Source of the DNA: Camellia lanceoleosa
Taxonomy: Eukaryota > Streptophyta > Magnoliopsida > Ericales > Theaceae
DNA: 64,000 nucleotides
Direction: 5' to 3'
Assembly: GCA_025200525.1 (NCBI GenBank)
Contig: CM045768.1
Coordinates: forward strand, 48,186,425 to 48,250,424
Position numbers and translations under genes: made by a program. A model generated the notes under the pieces. The model did no database searches. It was not told the origin of the DNA and worked only from the letters and a program-made list of their open reading frames with translations. Below are positions 12,534 through 25,488 of the stretch, piece after piece (positions within the stretch are counted from its first letter, which is position 1; every line of letters begins with the position of its first letter).

Positions 12534-13257
12534 TGTACGGGAAGCAAATATTCTGGCAAGCCCGTACTCCTTTCTTCCAAGCTCCGTTTCTGTCTGATCA
12601 CCTGAAAGCACAACGGCGGTGAGCTACCCGGCGGTGTGTGGCCGGAAAATCCCTCCGACGATCAAGTTAGCACACACCTTGGGATAGAGGGAGAGAGAGG
12701 AGAGTGTTTTGAGTGTAAGAGTTTCTTACAAGATGTTCGTCTGTGCCCATATGGGGGGCGTAGACTTGCTTATATACCCTCTGCGCCCCAAATCTACTCC
12801 CAGTGATCTCTCGACACGCGGCGGTGCTATCCCATCCGTCAGCACAAATCTTGCTGAGCATCACCTAACCCAATTGTTAGCCCACTCTGCTGGGAGCTCG
12901 ACAGCCGGGCAACATCATCTCGGCTATCAACGGCCACGATGCACTTCATGCCCAAGTGCCCTAATAACCTAGCTCAAGGAAGACCGGGCTCGGCTGCATT
13001 CCGGCATAGCCGAGCTCAGAACAGCTCGCGCCTGTCTACCTTCGACCTTCCTGCCGGGCAAACTCGAGTAGCTTGGTTAAGCCGTGCTGTACCTGGCGTC
13101 AGACATCTTATCTAACTGGCTCCCTTTTCCATGAAGCCAAGTAGCTCGGTCTAACCAAGGCCTTGCCTTAACCGAGCAGTTCCTTCTAGAATAGGGCCGT
13201 ACTACCTTAACCCAACCTTGTTCGGCCCAAATCTGTCCGAACAATCATCACGGCCCA
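12534..13257 (-). repeat. 3' LTR of element A
   Basis: Begins TGTACGGGAAGCAAATATTC and ends CACGGCCCA in plus orientation. It has the same length as 25489-26212. The boundary is set by where the two copies stop matching. Confidence 0.92.
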
Positions 13258-14255
13258 AACCCAGATAAATCCCCCTCTCAATTGCCCCTTAATCCCATCC
13301 GCGCAAGCGTGACTGGGATTACCCACTCAGACCGGGATAATCTCTTCCTCGGTTCACAATTTGCAAGAAACCAACCGAGCTAACCTCCGCGATCAATTCC
13401 TAGTCTCGCTCGGTCGACGTCTCGTCTGACCTTAACGTCTCTCGTCTTGCCCGGTTGACGCCTCATCTAATCTCCCTGTCTCTTCAACTCTGACGCTGCC
13501 ATTAATGGGAACACGTGGCATTCTTTTACTGGTCCTCGAGCAACCAACCCAATCGTCCCTTCAATTCAAAATTTTGGCGGTTCCCTGGGCCTATATACAT
13601 GCCATTTCCTTCTTCCCTTTCTTTCTTACTGTCACTCCTTCATTCCAAGCGTTTCAGAGCTCCTGTGCCCTCCCTTGCTTGCCATTGCTGAGCTTGTATT
13701 CGAAGAAGAAGTCACTACCCTTCACTGGTAAGTCCTTTCACCCTTGTTATTGTTATTTTCATTTTAGATTCCACACTTTTGGGCACATAATCCTTAAGTT
13801 TTAGGATATAGGCACTCGAAACCATCCCAAACCCTTAGCTGTTCATGGTGTTCTTCAGTTTCTCTGATGAACACTGAGGATCTGGGGCGGACTGGGCTCC
13901 AGGTCTTCTTTTGATCCAAAAAATACTTAGACCGAACTAATAACCTGTTTGTTGCAACCTTAGTAGAAACCGGGGTAGCAAAAGGACTTGGACGCTCGAC
14001 CGGGCTAATCTCTGGTCCGCTTGAGCGACCGAGCTCCTTGGCGAGCCTTTGCGACCGAGGTGGTTTGGCACGCTTCATGACCGAGCTAAAGTCAAGCTCG
14101 CTTTGCACGACCGCGCTCCCTCTCACACTTGCCATACTTTTCCTGCAGAGTCCAAGGGGACGACTGACCATTTCTGAGGCTCTCAAAGACCGAGCAGCCA
14201 CCAATCACCAGTCAGTGCCAAACCTCCTCAACCGAGTTAACTTAGCCGGTCGTTC
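13258..14255 (+). promoter_or_regulatory. Element A internal region: purine tract, then likely promoter and leader of the antisense gene
   Basis: A polypurine tract on the minus strand (13280-13271, TGAGAGGGGG) sits 13 bp inside the LTR and would prime plus-strand synthesis. On the plus strand a TATATA box (13592-13597) follows GGGCC. It is followed by a pyrimidine-rich leader and a donor-like CTG|GTAAGTCC at about 13727. This suggests the antisense gene has its own promoter and a 5' leader intron. The leader itself holds no supported gene. The promoter reading is inference. Confidence 0.45.
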
Positions 14256-16150
14256 ATGGGAAAATTCCGCTTCCTTGTAGATACTCCGGCTGCCTTGGCC
14301 GCGTTCAGGGAGGAGTACGGCATCTCAGCCGACGTCCACCTTGAGCTTGCACCAATTGAAACAACCCTTTGGGGCAGACTAGACCAGTGCCCCTTCACCG
14401 TGCTGTCCATCATAGAAGGAGGCCTCCGCTTCTCGGTCAATCCATTGATGACCGAGTTTCTGCGCCGACTAAACTTACGCCCACACAAGTATCAACGAAC
14501 ACTTACCGCATTATCAATGGTGTCCATGGGCTTAACAACCGACTAGGCACCAACTTAGGTTTAGCCGAGATATTGAGGCAATACACACTAGGGCACATCG
14601 GGGATGGCCTCACATATTACTTAAAAATCCAACCGGGCAAAGAGAAAATAGTGACCGGCACCCCAGATAAAGACCTTCATGACGATGACTTTTTCAGGGT
14701 GTCCGGCAACTATGAACCAGTCGACGTACCGGGCTGGGAGATTAGCAAGAACTTCGGTTCCACATGTAAGCCGCGCTAATTTGCTAGGTTATTTTCCTTT
14801 CTTCAATATTCTGTACTTAACAACTTTTCATGTTTCCTTTGCAGCAATTCAAGCCTTGCAAGCCAACTATCAATACCCCAACGTTGAGGCCATTCGAACC
14901 GTGTTCATTCTGACCAGGGATTGTAACATTTGCTCGGTTACACCACTTCTGAATATTGATTTCATCTTTGGAGTAAAGTAAGACTTTCTCCGTGCTCCAT
15001 CACCTCCTCGGACCCAACTCGCGACGTCCCATGTCGATTGGTGAAGCGAAGAGATGGCGAAAAAGCGAATCAAAACACGCTCACCATGACTTCCGCGAGA
15101 TCTGGGCGTCATCACATTCGCGGTGTCGGTCAATCCAGTGGCGCCGTGGTCGCCCTAGCTTCTCTGGCTGCCGGGCAATCCAGCCAAGAGACACGCCGGG
15201 CTGGCAAAAGAGCTCACGTAGACCCGTCTGTCGAGTTGGTTACCGAGCTAACCATCGAGCAACCCGCCATCACAGCTGACCCGACACCAATCTGGCGACC
15301 ACAGCTCAAGCACCAGGGTAAAGACATCCCGGCGACAGCTTCGATCAAGGGGGACAAAGAGCACCTGCTCGTCTACGATCTTTCCAAGGCCCTTCTCCTA
15401 CCGAGCGACGTGGTCGGCAGCGACCACGTTCTTGACACGCAGTTGGTGAAGTCGTCTGTCAAGTCCATGGCCAGGGTAAGTCTCAATCTGCCTCTGAAAT
15501 TTTCACAAGTGTTTGCACGGTTTCTTCTCTGATCAAATTCTCTTTTTGTAGGCCATCCAAAAGCAACACTTGGTCATGGAGTGCATCCATAGACTACGGC
15601 AAAAGGCGAATGACACCGCCAGCCAGGTCCAAAGCCTTCAGACCGAGCTTGGCCGAGCAAAGTCCTCACTTGAAATCGCCAATGCCGACAACAACAGGTT
15701 GCTCGGTCAGCTTGGCGAGGCCGAGAAAATGAGGGATGAGCTCCAGGGCGAGCTCGATGCACTTAAAAAGTCAAGAAAGAATGATTGTTGAGATGCCAAC
15801 AACGCTGGCTTCCTTGAGGCCGAGGATAGTTATAAGAAGCAGGTCATCGCAACTCAAGACATCTATTTCAAAGCGGGTTGGAAGTCTGCCTGCGAATATC
15901 TCGGTCAAGGACAAGATACCGACGTGTTTACCACTCTGCCACCTGCTTTCCTACCGACCTACCTCGTACCATACGCCAACGACGTCTTCGGTAGCGTTCT
16001 GGTGGTAGGAAGGACTTGAAGAAAGAGGCCGAGGCGGAACAGGGAGAGGACCACCAAGAGCGGCAATTTCAAGAAAAACTAAGCTCGGTGTCCAAGACAA
16101 ATCTCCAACTGCCAACCTAGAGGCCACCGAGGACGAATTCACCAACCTCT
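14256..16150 (+). pseudogene. Antisense ORF of element A (Transposase_28/PF04195-like protein, coiled-coil C-terminus)
   Basis: Starts MGKFRFLVDTPAALAAFREE. The first exon (to 14766) has the plant gypsy-type signature GLRFSVNPLMTEFLRRLNL, then (R/N)TYRIINGV. The equivalent gene in element B shares VDTP, FREE, ISADV, GLRxxxNPL and YRxINGx. A one-base shift near 14485-14492 breaks the frame. Likely exons follow: after an intron ending CAG at about 14844, a Ser/Arg-rich stretch to about 15476, then after TTTTGTAG a heptad-rich coiled coil (15550-15790) containing TASQVQSLQTELGRAKSSLE. A stop at 15788 and later shifts end it. The function of this class is unknown. It is transcribed, if at all, against the retroelement's own genes. 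Confidence 0.75.
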
Positions 16151-16289
16151 CCCCCTTAGTTTAGTTTTCTCTTTTCTTGTAGCTTTTTGCTTTACTTATG
16201 TAACCAGGCTGTCAATCCCACCTTTTGTACTACTTTTCAATCAATGAAAAAGCTAGATTTCGTCAAGTGTTTGAGCGGTACACATGTCT

Positions 16290-16905
16290 CATAACTTCAG
16301 CCGAACAAAACACCTCGGCACGACAAACCACTTTAAGTAATTCATACAACCGGAAAAAAACATCTCGGCTTAAATCTCATAAGTGAACAAAACATCAACT
16401 CTTTTCAACTGGAATAAACATCTCGGTTAAGAGTAACTAAGTTGAACAAAACATCAACGCCTCCAACCGGAGTAAATCATCTCGGTTGGATTCTGAGAGT
16501 TGAACAAAACATGAACTCTGCCAACCGGAGTAAACATCTCGGTTGAGAGTACCTAAGTTGAACAAAACATCAACTCTTTCAACCAGAGTAAATCATCTCG
16601 GTTTAATTCTGAGTTTGAACAAAACATCAACTCTGCCAACCGGAGTAAACATCTCGGTTTAATTCTGAGAGTTGAACAAAACATCAACTCTGCCAACCGG
16701 AGTAAACATCTCGGTTGAGAGTATTTAAGCTGAACAAAACATTAACTCTTTCAACCGGAATAACTCATCTCGGTTTAATTCTGAGAGTTGAACAAAACAT
16801 CAACTCTGCCAACCGGAGTAAACATCTTGGTTGAGAGTTCCTAAGCTGAACAAAACATCAACTCTTTCAACCGGAACAAATCACCTCGATTTTTACATCA
16901 AAACA
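16290..16905. repeat. Tandem repeat array (~57-bp monomer, ~10 copies) between antisense ORF and integrase
   Basis: The phrase GAACAAAACATCAACTC ... CAACCGGAGTAAACATCTCGG recurs about every 57-58 bp, with left-edge copies more diverged. Each full monomer has two dyads: GAGTTGA...TCAACTC and CCAACCG...CGGTTGG. Variable tandem repeats in the 3' untranslated region are known from Tat/Ogre elements. Confidence 0.88.
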
Positions 16906-17012
16906 ACAATTTGAATGCTAAAGCAAATAAGAGACACTTCTATATATGGACAAAAAGAATTACATTCTAAAGTGTAAGGCAAAAAGTTCCTTTGCACAAA
17001 AAAGAACAAAAG

Positions 17013-18182
17013 CTAAAAATAATACAGTTTGAGGTTGGCCGCATTCCATGGCCGGGGTATTGCTCTACCATCCAAGTCCTCCAAGTGGTATGCCCCCTTG
17101 CCCGCCAGACCGATTATCTTGTAGGGTCCTTCCCAATTTGCCCTTAGCTTGCCTTCACCTGGCACCAGGGTATTGCCCATGACTTTCCTCAAGACCCAGT
17201 CACCTACTTTGAACAGTCTGGAGTGCACCGTTTTGTTGTATTTCCTTGAAAGCTCTTGTTAATAGGCGGCCACGTGGATGAGAGCCTTTTCCCGACGTTC
17301 ATCCACTAGATCCAGTTCCAGGGTAATGGCTCCGGCGTTTAGCTCGGGCTCAAAACTGTCGCTTTTGAGTGTGGGCATGCCAACTTCCAAAGGTATGACC
17401 GCCTCCATGCCATAAGCCAAAGCAAATGGAGTTTCCTCGGTAGACCGTTGAGGGGTTGTTCGGTATGCCCACAGGCCGCTGGGGAGTTCCTCAGTCCACT
17501 TTCCCTTTGCCTTCTCCAGCCGTTTTTTCAACCCATCAAGTATGGTCTTGTTTGACGCCTCGGCTTGACCATTGGACTGCGGGTAAGCTGGAGTAGAGTT
17601 GTAGAATTCAATCTTCAAATCTTCACAAAACCCTCTGAAGAGGCGACCGTCAAACTGGGTACCGTTATCAGAGATTAGGATTTTGGGGACGCCAAACCGC
17701 GTGACCACATTTTGCCAGACAAACCGCTTCATGTCTTTCTCCTTGATTGTTGCCAAAGGCTCCATTTCAACCCATTTGGTGAAGTAGTCTGTGGCCGCAA
17801 TGAAGAACTTCCAATTGCCTGGTGCGATGGGGAGCGGCCCCACTATATCTAGCCCCCACATCGCAAAGGGCCAAGGGCTGGTGAGGGGAAGAAGTTCCCT
17901 AGCAGGCTAGTGGATCTAGTGGGCAAACTTCTGGCACTTCTCACACTTGCGAACATACTTTTGTGTGTCGGGTTGCATGCACGGCCACCAATATCCTTGC
18001 GAAATAGCTCGGTAGGCCAAGGACCTGCCCCCTATGTGACTACCACAGATGCCTTCGTGAATCTCATATAAGAAAGCCTCCACGCTGCTCGGGTGCACAC
18101 ATTTCAAGTAGGGACCGGTGAAAGACTTCTTGTACAAAGCGCCGGATAGAGAGAGCCAAAACCGCTCTGACTTCACCCGCAC
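17013..18182 (-). pseudogene. Integrase of element A, broken
   Basis: Would insert the cDNA into the host chromosome. Order on the minus strand: HHCC zinc finger (18182-17916; the H...H pair is in YEIHEGICGSHIGGRS, the C pair in RKCEKCQKF), catalytic core (17861-17259) and C-terminal domain (17228-17013, LFKVGDWVLRKV ... NWEGPYKI). The DDE triad is visible: Asp in MWGLDIVG, Asp in ISDNGTQFDG, Glu in SNGQAEASNKTILDG. Stops between the finger and the core (around 17900-17915) and between the core and the tail (17256-17259) break one ancestral frame, so no full integrase can be made. Confidence 0.88.
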
Positions 18183-18183
18183 T

Positions 18184-18897
18184 TTATGCCTTCTTGTCGG
18201 CTGGAAGAGTCCGTTCTCTGAGAAACAGGATGATAGGGTCCATCCATGAGGGACCTAGCTTGGCGCAGAGTACTTCCATTTGCCCGGCTTTCTCAATGCT
18301 GGGCTGCGGAAGGAATTCAATCAAAAGTGGGTTAGGAGATGTACAATCAACCATAGAAGCAAGGCCGGCCAACTCATCTGCTCGGCTATTTTCCTCACGG
18401 CCAATCTGTTGGACTCTGATCGCCTGAAATTGCTTTATGTGTTCCCTGACTAGAGCTTGGTACTTTGCCATTCTGTCATCCTTCGCTTCATAAATCCCAG
18501 CGACTTGGTTAACCGCAAGCTGGAAATCATTGTACACCATGAGCTCGGAAGCCTGCATCTGAAGAGCGCTCTTGAGTCCGGCCAAAAGCGCTTCGTACTC
18601 AGCCTCATTGTTGGATGCGAGGAAGCCAAGGGTGATAGAATGTTCAATAGTTAGGCCATCCGGCGAGATAAGAACGATACCTAACCCGACACCGTGACGG
18701 TTTGACGCTCCATCAACTAAAAGTTTCCACATCTCCCCCACAAAGAGCTTCAAACATTCTGAAGGGTCCTGAGAGTCTCGAAGAGTGATGGGATCACGGT
18801 TGTTCGGCTGTCCGGTTTCACGTTCTGTGCTAATTGGTCTCACCTTCGGCCCCTTGGTGATTGACACGGACTCGACAAGTTGATCTCTGATTACCAA
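18184..18897 (-). pseudogene. Second (archaeal-type) RNase H domain of element A
   Basis: Tat elements carry an extra RNase H between the usual RNase H and integrase. The acidic residues are visible: Asp in [12 protein letters not shown], Glu in [13 protein letters not shown], Asp in [12 protein letters not shown] and Asp in [11 protein letters not shown]. The domain itself reads through for about 190 residues. It ends at a stop caused by a missing base compared with the same place in element B (GCATAAAGT here, GCATACAAAGT there). Its upstream link to the first RNase H is cut by the insertion at 18939. Confidence 0.82.
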
Positions 18898-18938
18898 GTC
18901 CGTGGCGAATCACCGAATTCTTGGTATTATCTTGGGCG

Positions 18939-21296
18939 TGTCACGACCAAACCCGGCCTATGGGTTTAGCCGTGGCGGCGATGTCAAGAGATTCTAGAAG
19001 GCCTCTGATCTGATGTCTGATGAAACGAGTTGAGAACTGGCGGAAGCCAATACAGTATATAACTAGTGTCCATTGAGCTGTGAAAATCTGTATGCCAAAA
19101 ACATTTTTATACATTCATACAGTTCAAAATAGTACAATCCATATACAGTCTATACAATCATTCACAAACAGTCGGTACGGGGACTCAATCCCTCGATAAC
19201 AGTACAGTCAAACAATCTATACAAAAGGTACAAAACAGTAGGGAGGCAATTGGAAACAAAACACCCCAAGCCATGGCATGGCATCTCGGAACCTCACGGT
19301 GAGGCACATAAATTTGGTGACAAAGCGGGGACCAATCCCACGCTCTAGCTCGGTCGGTGGTGAGCACCTACATATATATATAAACAGTGAGCTAAAGCCC
19401 AGTGAATAACATACAGTGTAAAGAGGTTATGAATGAATGTCCTTACAGTAATGAAATCAATTCATTATCTGATATTTCAATCTTCTGATATTCGATCAAT
19501 CGATATTTCAATCAATCGGTCATATGTGGTACATCCATTAGCCTATAAACATGAGTCCAAAAGACGGGCCTTAACAGAACCAACAATAATGATGGCCATC
19601 AATCGGTATGGTTCCACAAGAAGCAAGCCGAGCTCTGTAACATGTGATGATAAGATGGGTGCTAAGGATGCCTGTCTGATTCGAAATCACGGGACATACA
19701 TTCATTCAATAAGTAATATCGGTTCAATAAGCAGTTCGATTCGATTCAAAATATAACCATTTGAGCGTATCTTTACACAATCTGTTACTCACATGATTGG
19801 ACTATCGATAGCTAAAGCGGCGTCCCCGAGAGTCAACCCTAAGCGATCAATCAAATAGAACACACACTAAGTTTACAGTTGGAAAGGATGATAATTAAAT
19901 CCCTAAATTCCTCGGTGTGGTTCTATGTCTACATCCTCATTAAGATGCTCTAAACTAGGCCTAAGAATGCCTAGGATGCGATGAGGATGCAAAAATGCAC
20001 TAAGGAAGCAATTCGAAATTTGATGAAACAGGGCCTCCGCTCGGCCTTGAGTTTCGCTCGGCGGACAAGCTATAAAGGCCACGCTCGAGCATACATTCTG
20101 CTCGGCGGGTGATGAAAAATCTTTGGATGCGCGATTTCCCCGCCCGAGCGTTAAAACCCCCGCTCGAGCGGACTGTAAAACAATGCAAGAAAATACTGGG
20201 AGCATGAATCCCCCGCCCGAGGGGCCCTCCCCCCGCTCGACCGGACGTCCAAAATCTGGAAAATCCAGATTCGACCTCTGAGTTTCAAACCAAGTTTTGA
20301 TGCTCCAAATTCGATCCTCTTGGGCCCATTTTCTGGAAAACTCTTTCAAACACATAGAATAACAAGTTTTGAAACTCAATTTAAGAAATCAAGGCCCAAG
20401 GGTGTTTAACTCAAACTCAATTTCAAACCGTTTTCAAGAACACTTTCAAAACATGACATGCATAATCTTTAAACCAATTTCAAGCTTTAAATCTTGCTCT
20501 AGAGAGCTCAATAGTTGGAAAACATTCTGAAAACATGAGCTAATTTATAGACATGGACATGCGTGTACAATTCAAGCATGAATTCAACTCCAAATTCACT
20601 AATCTCTACATGCATGCAACAATTGATCTTCAATTCAGCATTCTTGAACTTCAAACAAGGCAATGATGCATGAAACATGCAAGAACTTGTTCAATGACAA
20701 CAATAAGAAGATGGATTTTCCTACCTTAGTCTTGTATTCAAGGTTTGGAAGCTCAATTTGACGATTCTTCAACAATTTCTTCAAGATTCAAGATAACTTC
20801 CCAAGTTGAGTTTAATTCTCTCACTCTCTCTCTAATTCTCTAACTTGGTCGGCCATGAGTGAGGGAAAGGGCTGGGAAATGTTGTCTCTAAGTATATACA
20901 AGACTCAAATTGTCTAAAGTAGTGGCCACTAGGTGGCATTTTGGTAAATACACCAATTTAAGCAATTTAACTCATTTTGGTCTAATTTAATCCAGTTAAA
21001 TCATACCACATCAATTTCCAATTAAATATGCCATTAAATCACATTAATTATGATGATTATAAAACATTAATCCATTTCTGATTCGGCCGCCGATAAGGCC
21101 TTCAATTAGCAGTTTAAACGTAAACACACGAACAGATAATTAAACAGTCGAACAGATGGAAATGCAATACAATAGGCACACTTTCGTCAGCCCGGTTCGA
21201 TTTTCAATCGATCATTCAATATTTGATTTCACGATGTCGGTAATAAATCGGTGGTCGATGATTAATCGATGTCGATAACGAGGGTTATTCTGTGCA
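18939..21296 (-). mobile_element. Solo-LTR-like insertion inside element A
   Basis: A 2.36-kb block splits pol between the two RNase H domains. On the minus strand it reads TGCACAGAATAACCC ... GGTTTGGTCGTGACA, an LTR-like TG...CA form whose GTCACGACC end is common in plant gypsy LTRs. No gag/pol similarity inside. It holds CGCTCGAGCGG-type GC-rich words at 20030-20260 and AT-rich tails. I find no 5-bp target duplication (GGGCG against AGCTC). The ORF at 19903-20379 matches nothing I know. Confidence 0.6.
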
Positions 21297-21442
21297 AGCT
21301 CTGTGCTGGGTGGTTTCATTTCTTCCCCTCATGGTGATGCGGCACCGGACAAAGCAGGTTGGTCGGTGAGTCCTGATTCTGTCATCGCATCACCGGGCGG
21401 TGGAGTTAGCCTGGCGAGGTGTTTGATTGAGCGCAAATTAGG

Positions 21443-22853
21443 TCATCGCATCTTGCAAGGTTGTTGTATCTCGGTCAAGCTTGCATTCACCACATCATCT
21501 GCCGCGGCAATGTTGACCGGGCACACCAGATGAATTCTATGTGAGAATTCGGCAACAAAATCGGCCAAAGTCTGGGCTTTTATAGCTGTGCGCGGCTGGA
21601 ACTTCATATCAAATTGTCCCAATTCGACCGCCCACTTGAGAATCTGACTGGAAAAGTCCGCCCGTTCGAACAAAGCCTTAAGGGAAAACTCGGTCAGAAC
21701 GATGATGGTATGGGCGTGGAAATAGTGCGCCAACTTCCTTGAAGCCATCATCAGTGCCAACGCAAGCTTTTCCAATGGAAAGTATCTTGATTCTGCTGGT
21801 AGCAAGGTTTTGCTGACGTAGAAGATTGGGAGGTGCTTGATGCCTTCGGCTCGGACAAGTACCACACTGACCGCATGCTGAGAAATGGCCAGGTAAAGAT
21901 AGAGTTCCTTGCCAAGCTTGGGTGTTACCAACAGTGGCGCTGAGGACAGATACTCCTTGAGCTCGACTAATGCCCGGTTACACTCTTCATCCCACGAGAA
22001 CTTTGATTTCAATGCCTGAAAGAAAAGGGCGGCAGCGATCTGACGACCGGCTTATAAATCGATTAAGCGGCCATTACGGCGGATCTTTGCGTTCTTAGCC
22101 GAAATTGGCTGCTTCAACTCTGTCTGACTCTCGATCTGCGTGGGCCCCGATGCCCCGGTTCGTGACTAGGAATCCCAAAAATTTTTCGGACCCCACACCA
22201 AAGGCACACTTAGACGTATTCAGGCGTAGCTTGTGCTTTTTGAGAATGGCGAACATCTCGGCCAAGTCGGACAAGTAGTCTGCTTGATGCCGGCTTTTAA
22301 CCACCATATCATCAATGTAAGCCTCCATTGTCCGGCCAAGCAAAGGAGCAAACATCTTAGTCACCATCTTCTGAAAGGTTGCCCCAGCGTTCTTCAAACC
22401 AAAAGGCATGACTCGGTAGCAGAAGAGTCCCCTTAGAGTCGTGAAGGAGGTGATCTCTCGGTCGGGCCCATGCATGGCAATCTGATGGTAGTCGCGATAG
22501 GCATCCAAGAAGTTGAGTCTATTATGTCCAGCCGTCAAGTCCACAAGCTGGTCAATGCGAGGCAAAGGGAAGCTATCTTTCAAACAAGCTCGGTTGACTG
22601 TCTTGTAATCGACACAAACTCGCCACTTCCTATGCTTCTTGGGCACCACTACTGTGTTGGAAATCTACCGAGGGTAGTGCACTTCCTGAATTGCTCGTGC
22701 CTCAAGCAAGTTTTTCACTTCCTCTGCAACTACCTCGGTGTGATGCAACGCCGATCTCCTTGTTCGCTGAATGACTGGCTTTGCTCCGGGGAAGACATTG
22801 AGGTGATGACAGATAAACTTGGATCGAGGCCGGGCATATCGTAAGGTGACCAT
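21443..22853 (-). pseudogene. Reverse transcriptase and RNase H of element A, broken
   Basis: Copies element RNA into DNA and degrades the template. RT blocks: [44 protein letters not shown] and the catalytic YIDDMVV, then [16 protein letters not shown]. RNase H follows (22012-21443) with FSWDEECNRAL, IFYVSKTLLPAESRY, PLEKLALALMMASRKL and LADFVAEF. A TAG at about 22664 interrupts the frame after EVHYPR, where Trp is normal. A frameshift lies between 22095 and 22012. The reading frame then runs into the solo-LTR insertion. Confidence 0.9.
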
Positions 22854-23098
22854 GCAAAGACTTCGATGTTGGCCATCAAAAACTCAACCATTTCGGTTCT
22901 TTCTTGGGCAGTAAGGCTGGAGCCGAGCAGGAAGAACTTGTCTGGATGCTCCGTATCAATTCGCACCTCCATCAATTCCTCAACAGCTTTGTCTTCTGCC
23001 TTGGTGCCTACATCGTCAAGAACTCCCCGGTCTTCCAGTCCTTTTATCATTTGAACGAAGCCTTTAGCAGCCTGGCTCCCATTCACTGCCACGAAGCA

Positions 23099-23443
23099 CT
23101 ACTTTGACATGACTTGATCTCCCCAAATCTCCTCGATTGCCCCCATAGCTGAGGGGAATCTCATCACCTGATGGTAGGTCGACGCTACGGCTTGCATAGC
23201 GTGAAGCCATCTCCTTCCAAGGATCAGGTTGTAAATAGAAGGCACTTGTAACACCCAGAACTCTACTTGCTTGACCACGGATCCCGCTTTGACCGGCAGG
23301 ATAATCTTTCCCAAAGGCCACTCCGGTTGTGAGTTGAAACCAACCAGTGGCGAAGTTTCCGGAGCCAAGTCTGTCTCCCGGAGTTTGAGCTGCTTGAACG
23401 CGTCGTAATACATGATCTCGACCAAGCTTCCCTGATCAATCAA
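23099..23443 (-). pseudogene. Aspartic protease of element A
   Basis: Processes the polyprotein. LIDQGSLVEIMYYDAF holds the catalytic Asp in a D-x-G-S motif, and YNLILGRRWLHAM is the conserved flap-distal block. Upstream codons continue the domain (VKRILIDQGS), so the listed Met is not the true start. It is one frame away from gag at about 23485, and the downstream linker (23092-22730) is in frame with it. A shift then separates it from RT. Confidence 0.8.
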
Positions 23444-23484
23444 GATCCGTTTGACATCAAATTCCTTGACGCGGAGTGTTACTA

Positions 23485-25398
23485 CTAAGGCATCGTGTGC
23501 GGCGTCTGAATACGCTCTAGATCCCTTGAGGTGAAACTAATCACATCTTTCTCTTCGGTCTTCCCCCTCTTGATTGCAGGCTGTACCGACAAAACTTCCC
23601 TCATGTGTTCAATCTTCTTGATCATACCCTGGAGCTCGCATACCCGCGCCAGCTCCACGATGCCATGGATGACGTTGATAATTCCTTGTGAAGGCGCGTC
23701 ATGGTCATCCGGTCCCCGCGGATCCACCGGAGCTTGGTTCGCCTTAATGCCCCCATCAATGTAAAGGTCTAGGTGTCTGATTGCAACTAGCTCTTCCAAG
23801 TGTTGCCTTAAAGGCAAACAATCCTCTGTCCGGTGGCCGCGCTCTTGGTGAAACGTGCAACGGTACCTCGGATTGAAGCCTTTATGACCGTCACCCAACT
23901 TAGCTGGAAACCGGACATATTCCTCGTCACGGATTTCACTAAGTATGCGATAGATTGGAATCTTGAAGACCGTGGTGATACATGTCCTGGCCTTCAACCT
24001 TCTGTTTGCATCCGCTACGTCATCTCGGGGGTAGTCATCCCGGTCATTCCGACGTCCCCTACCCCAGTTTTTGCGGTTTGAACCACGGTCCGATTCCTTT
24101 GCTCGGTCATTTGAGCGACTAGACTCTTGCCCAACCGCGTGCACTTTGCCTGCTGTCCTCTTGTCTGTCGTTGCCGGAGTTGCCTTTGCGGTGGACATTG
24201 ACGCATCATCCTCAACTCGGATGTGCTCATTGATGCGCTGCATGAGCTGGCCCATGGACGTCGGTTGGTGCATGGTAAGTGAGTCCCGCAGTCTATGTCC
24301 GACCGGGAGACCACGCTTGTATTGAGTGATTGCAAGGTTGACCGGACAATCCAAGATCTCATTGAAGGTTTTCCAATATCTAGAGTTGTACGCCTTCAAT
24401 GTGTTGCTTGGTTCCATCTTGACACTCAGTAGGTGATCAACTTCCTTTGGTGTTTTGGTGTTGGCTTTGAAGTGCGTCACAAAGGCTTCGGCCAACTGAT
24501 ACCACCTTTCTACGCTCTTCTCCGGCAACCTCTCAAACCATTTCAGGCCCAGTTCGCCTAAACTTGACGGGAAGATAAGGCACATAAGTGCATTATTTCA
24601 CCTATGTCCAGCCATAACCTGTCGGAAGTGGCTTATATGCATGTAGGGATCGGTCTTTCCGTCATAAAGCGTAAATTTAGGCTGGTGGAAGCCTGCCGGA
24701 AGCGGTGTTATTTCTATCTCCAGTGAGAATGGGGTGGCGCTCAGCCTTGCCAAGTCTAAATCTACAAGGAGCGGCGCTGCTTGGCGGGGTGGAGGCATTC
24801 CGACCTCCTCGCTGGCGTGAACTCCGTAGGATAGCTACTGAAACGCCGGCATCCTTTGAGCCTCTCGCCGGCGAGCTCGCTCCTTTAAGACTGCCTGCAA
24901 ATCCTCTGAATGAGCGGAATAAGAGTACCTCGACGTCGTCGCTGGACGTGAGGGCTGGTAAGTGCTATCTTGCGCGCTGGACTTCTCTGCACACACGTCG
25001 GAATCACCAACCTTGTAACTTCTGGTAATAGAAATGGACGGAGTGTGTCGCTGACTCTGACTGCCTGAACGGCGGGGTTGGGTGCGCTTACTGTCGTCTC
25101 CCACTCCAGCTACACCCTTCCCTTTGACATGCCGCTTTAGTTCCTCCATCTCCGCTGCCATTCGCCGGATGATGGCGTCCTGGTCCCTTAGCTTGTGTTC
25201 CAGGCGTCTGGCGTATGATTCTCTCCGTCGCCGATGACCGTCTGGACTCCGTGAATGACCATAACTTCTTCCGCGCTTATCTCGCGCGTCCTCCAACTGT
25301 CCTCCTGGGAATGTCTCCAGGTCCACCATTGGAAGGATGTCGGGATGTCCTTCTCTCCGTCTACCCGACTCCGGGGTAACTCCGTCGACGGCGGACAA
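23485..25398 (-). pseudogene. Gag of element A, interrupted by two stops
   Basis: Structural protein of the virus-like particle. Starts MSAVDGVTPESGRRREGH. An Arg-rich coiled region (LEHKLRDQDAIIRRMAAEM) is followed by TLYDGKTDPYMHISHFRQ and the capsid core SSLGELGLKWFERLPEKSV. The zinc-knuckle-like CTFHQERGHRTEDC lies near the end. Three pieces share one frame, separated by stops at 24835-24837 and 24598-24600. A frameshift cuts the gag-protease link. Confidence 0.85.
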
Positions 25399-25468
25399 CG
25401 GAAACTCATCGTTGTTCGCTATGGACGACGATCAGACGAGCGTGGAAGACAAGGTTTTGTCTGTAAAT

Positions 25469-25487
25469 TTCCCACAGACGGCGCCAA
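25469..25487 (-). other. Primer-binding site of element A
   Basis: On the minus strand, one base inside the 5' LTR, the sequence reads TTGGCGCCGTCTGTGGGAA. The TGGCGCCG start is the usual tRNA-primer site of Tat/Athila-type gypsy elements. It fixes the orientation of the element. Confidence 0.88.
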
Positions 25488-25488
25488 T

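Noticed and set aside
20000..20379. 158-residue minus ORF in the solo-LTR-like insertion
   Set aside because: No similarity, overlapping ORFs in other frames, and it lies in LTR-like DNA.
18934..21301. 5-bp target duplication for the solo LTR
   Set aside because: The bases next to the TG and CA ends (GGGCG and AGCTC) do not match; limits may be a few bases off or the duplication lost.
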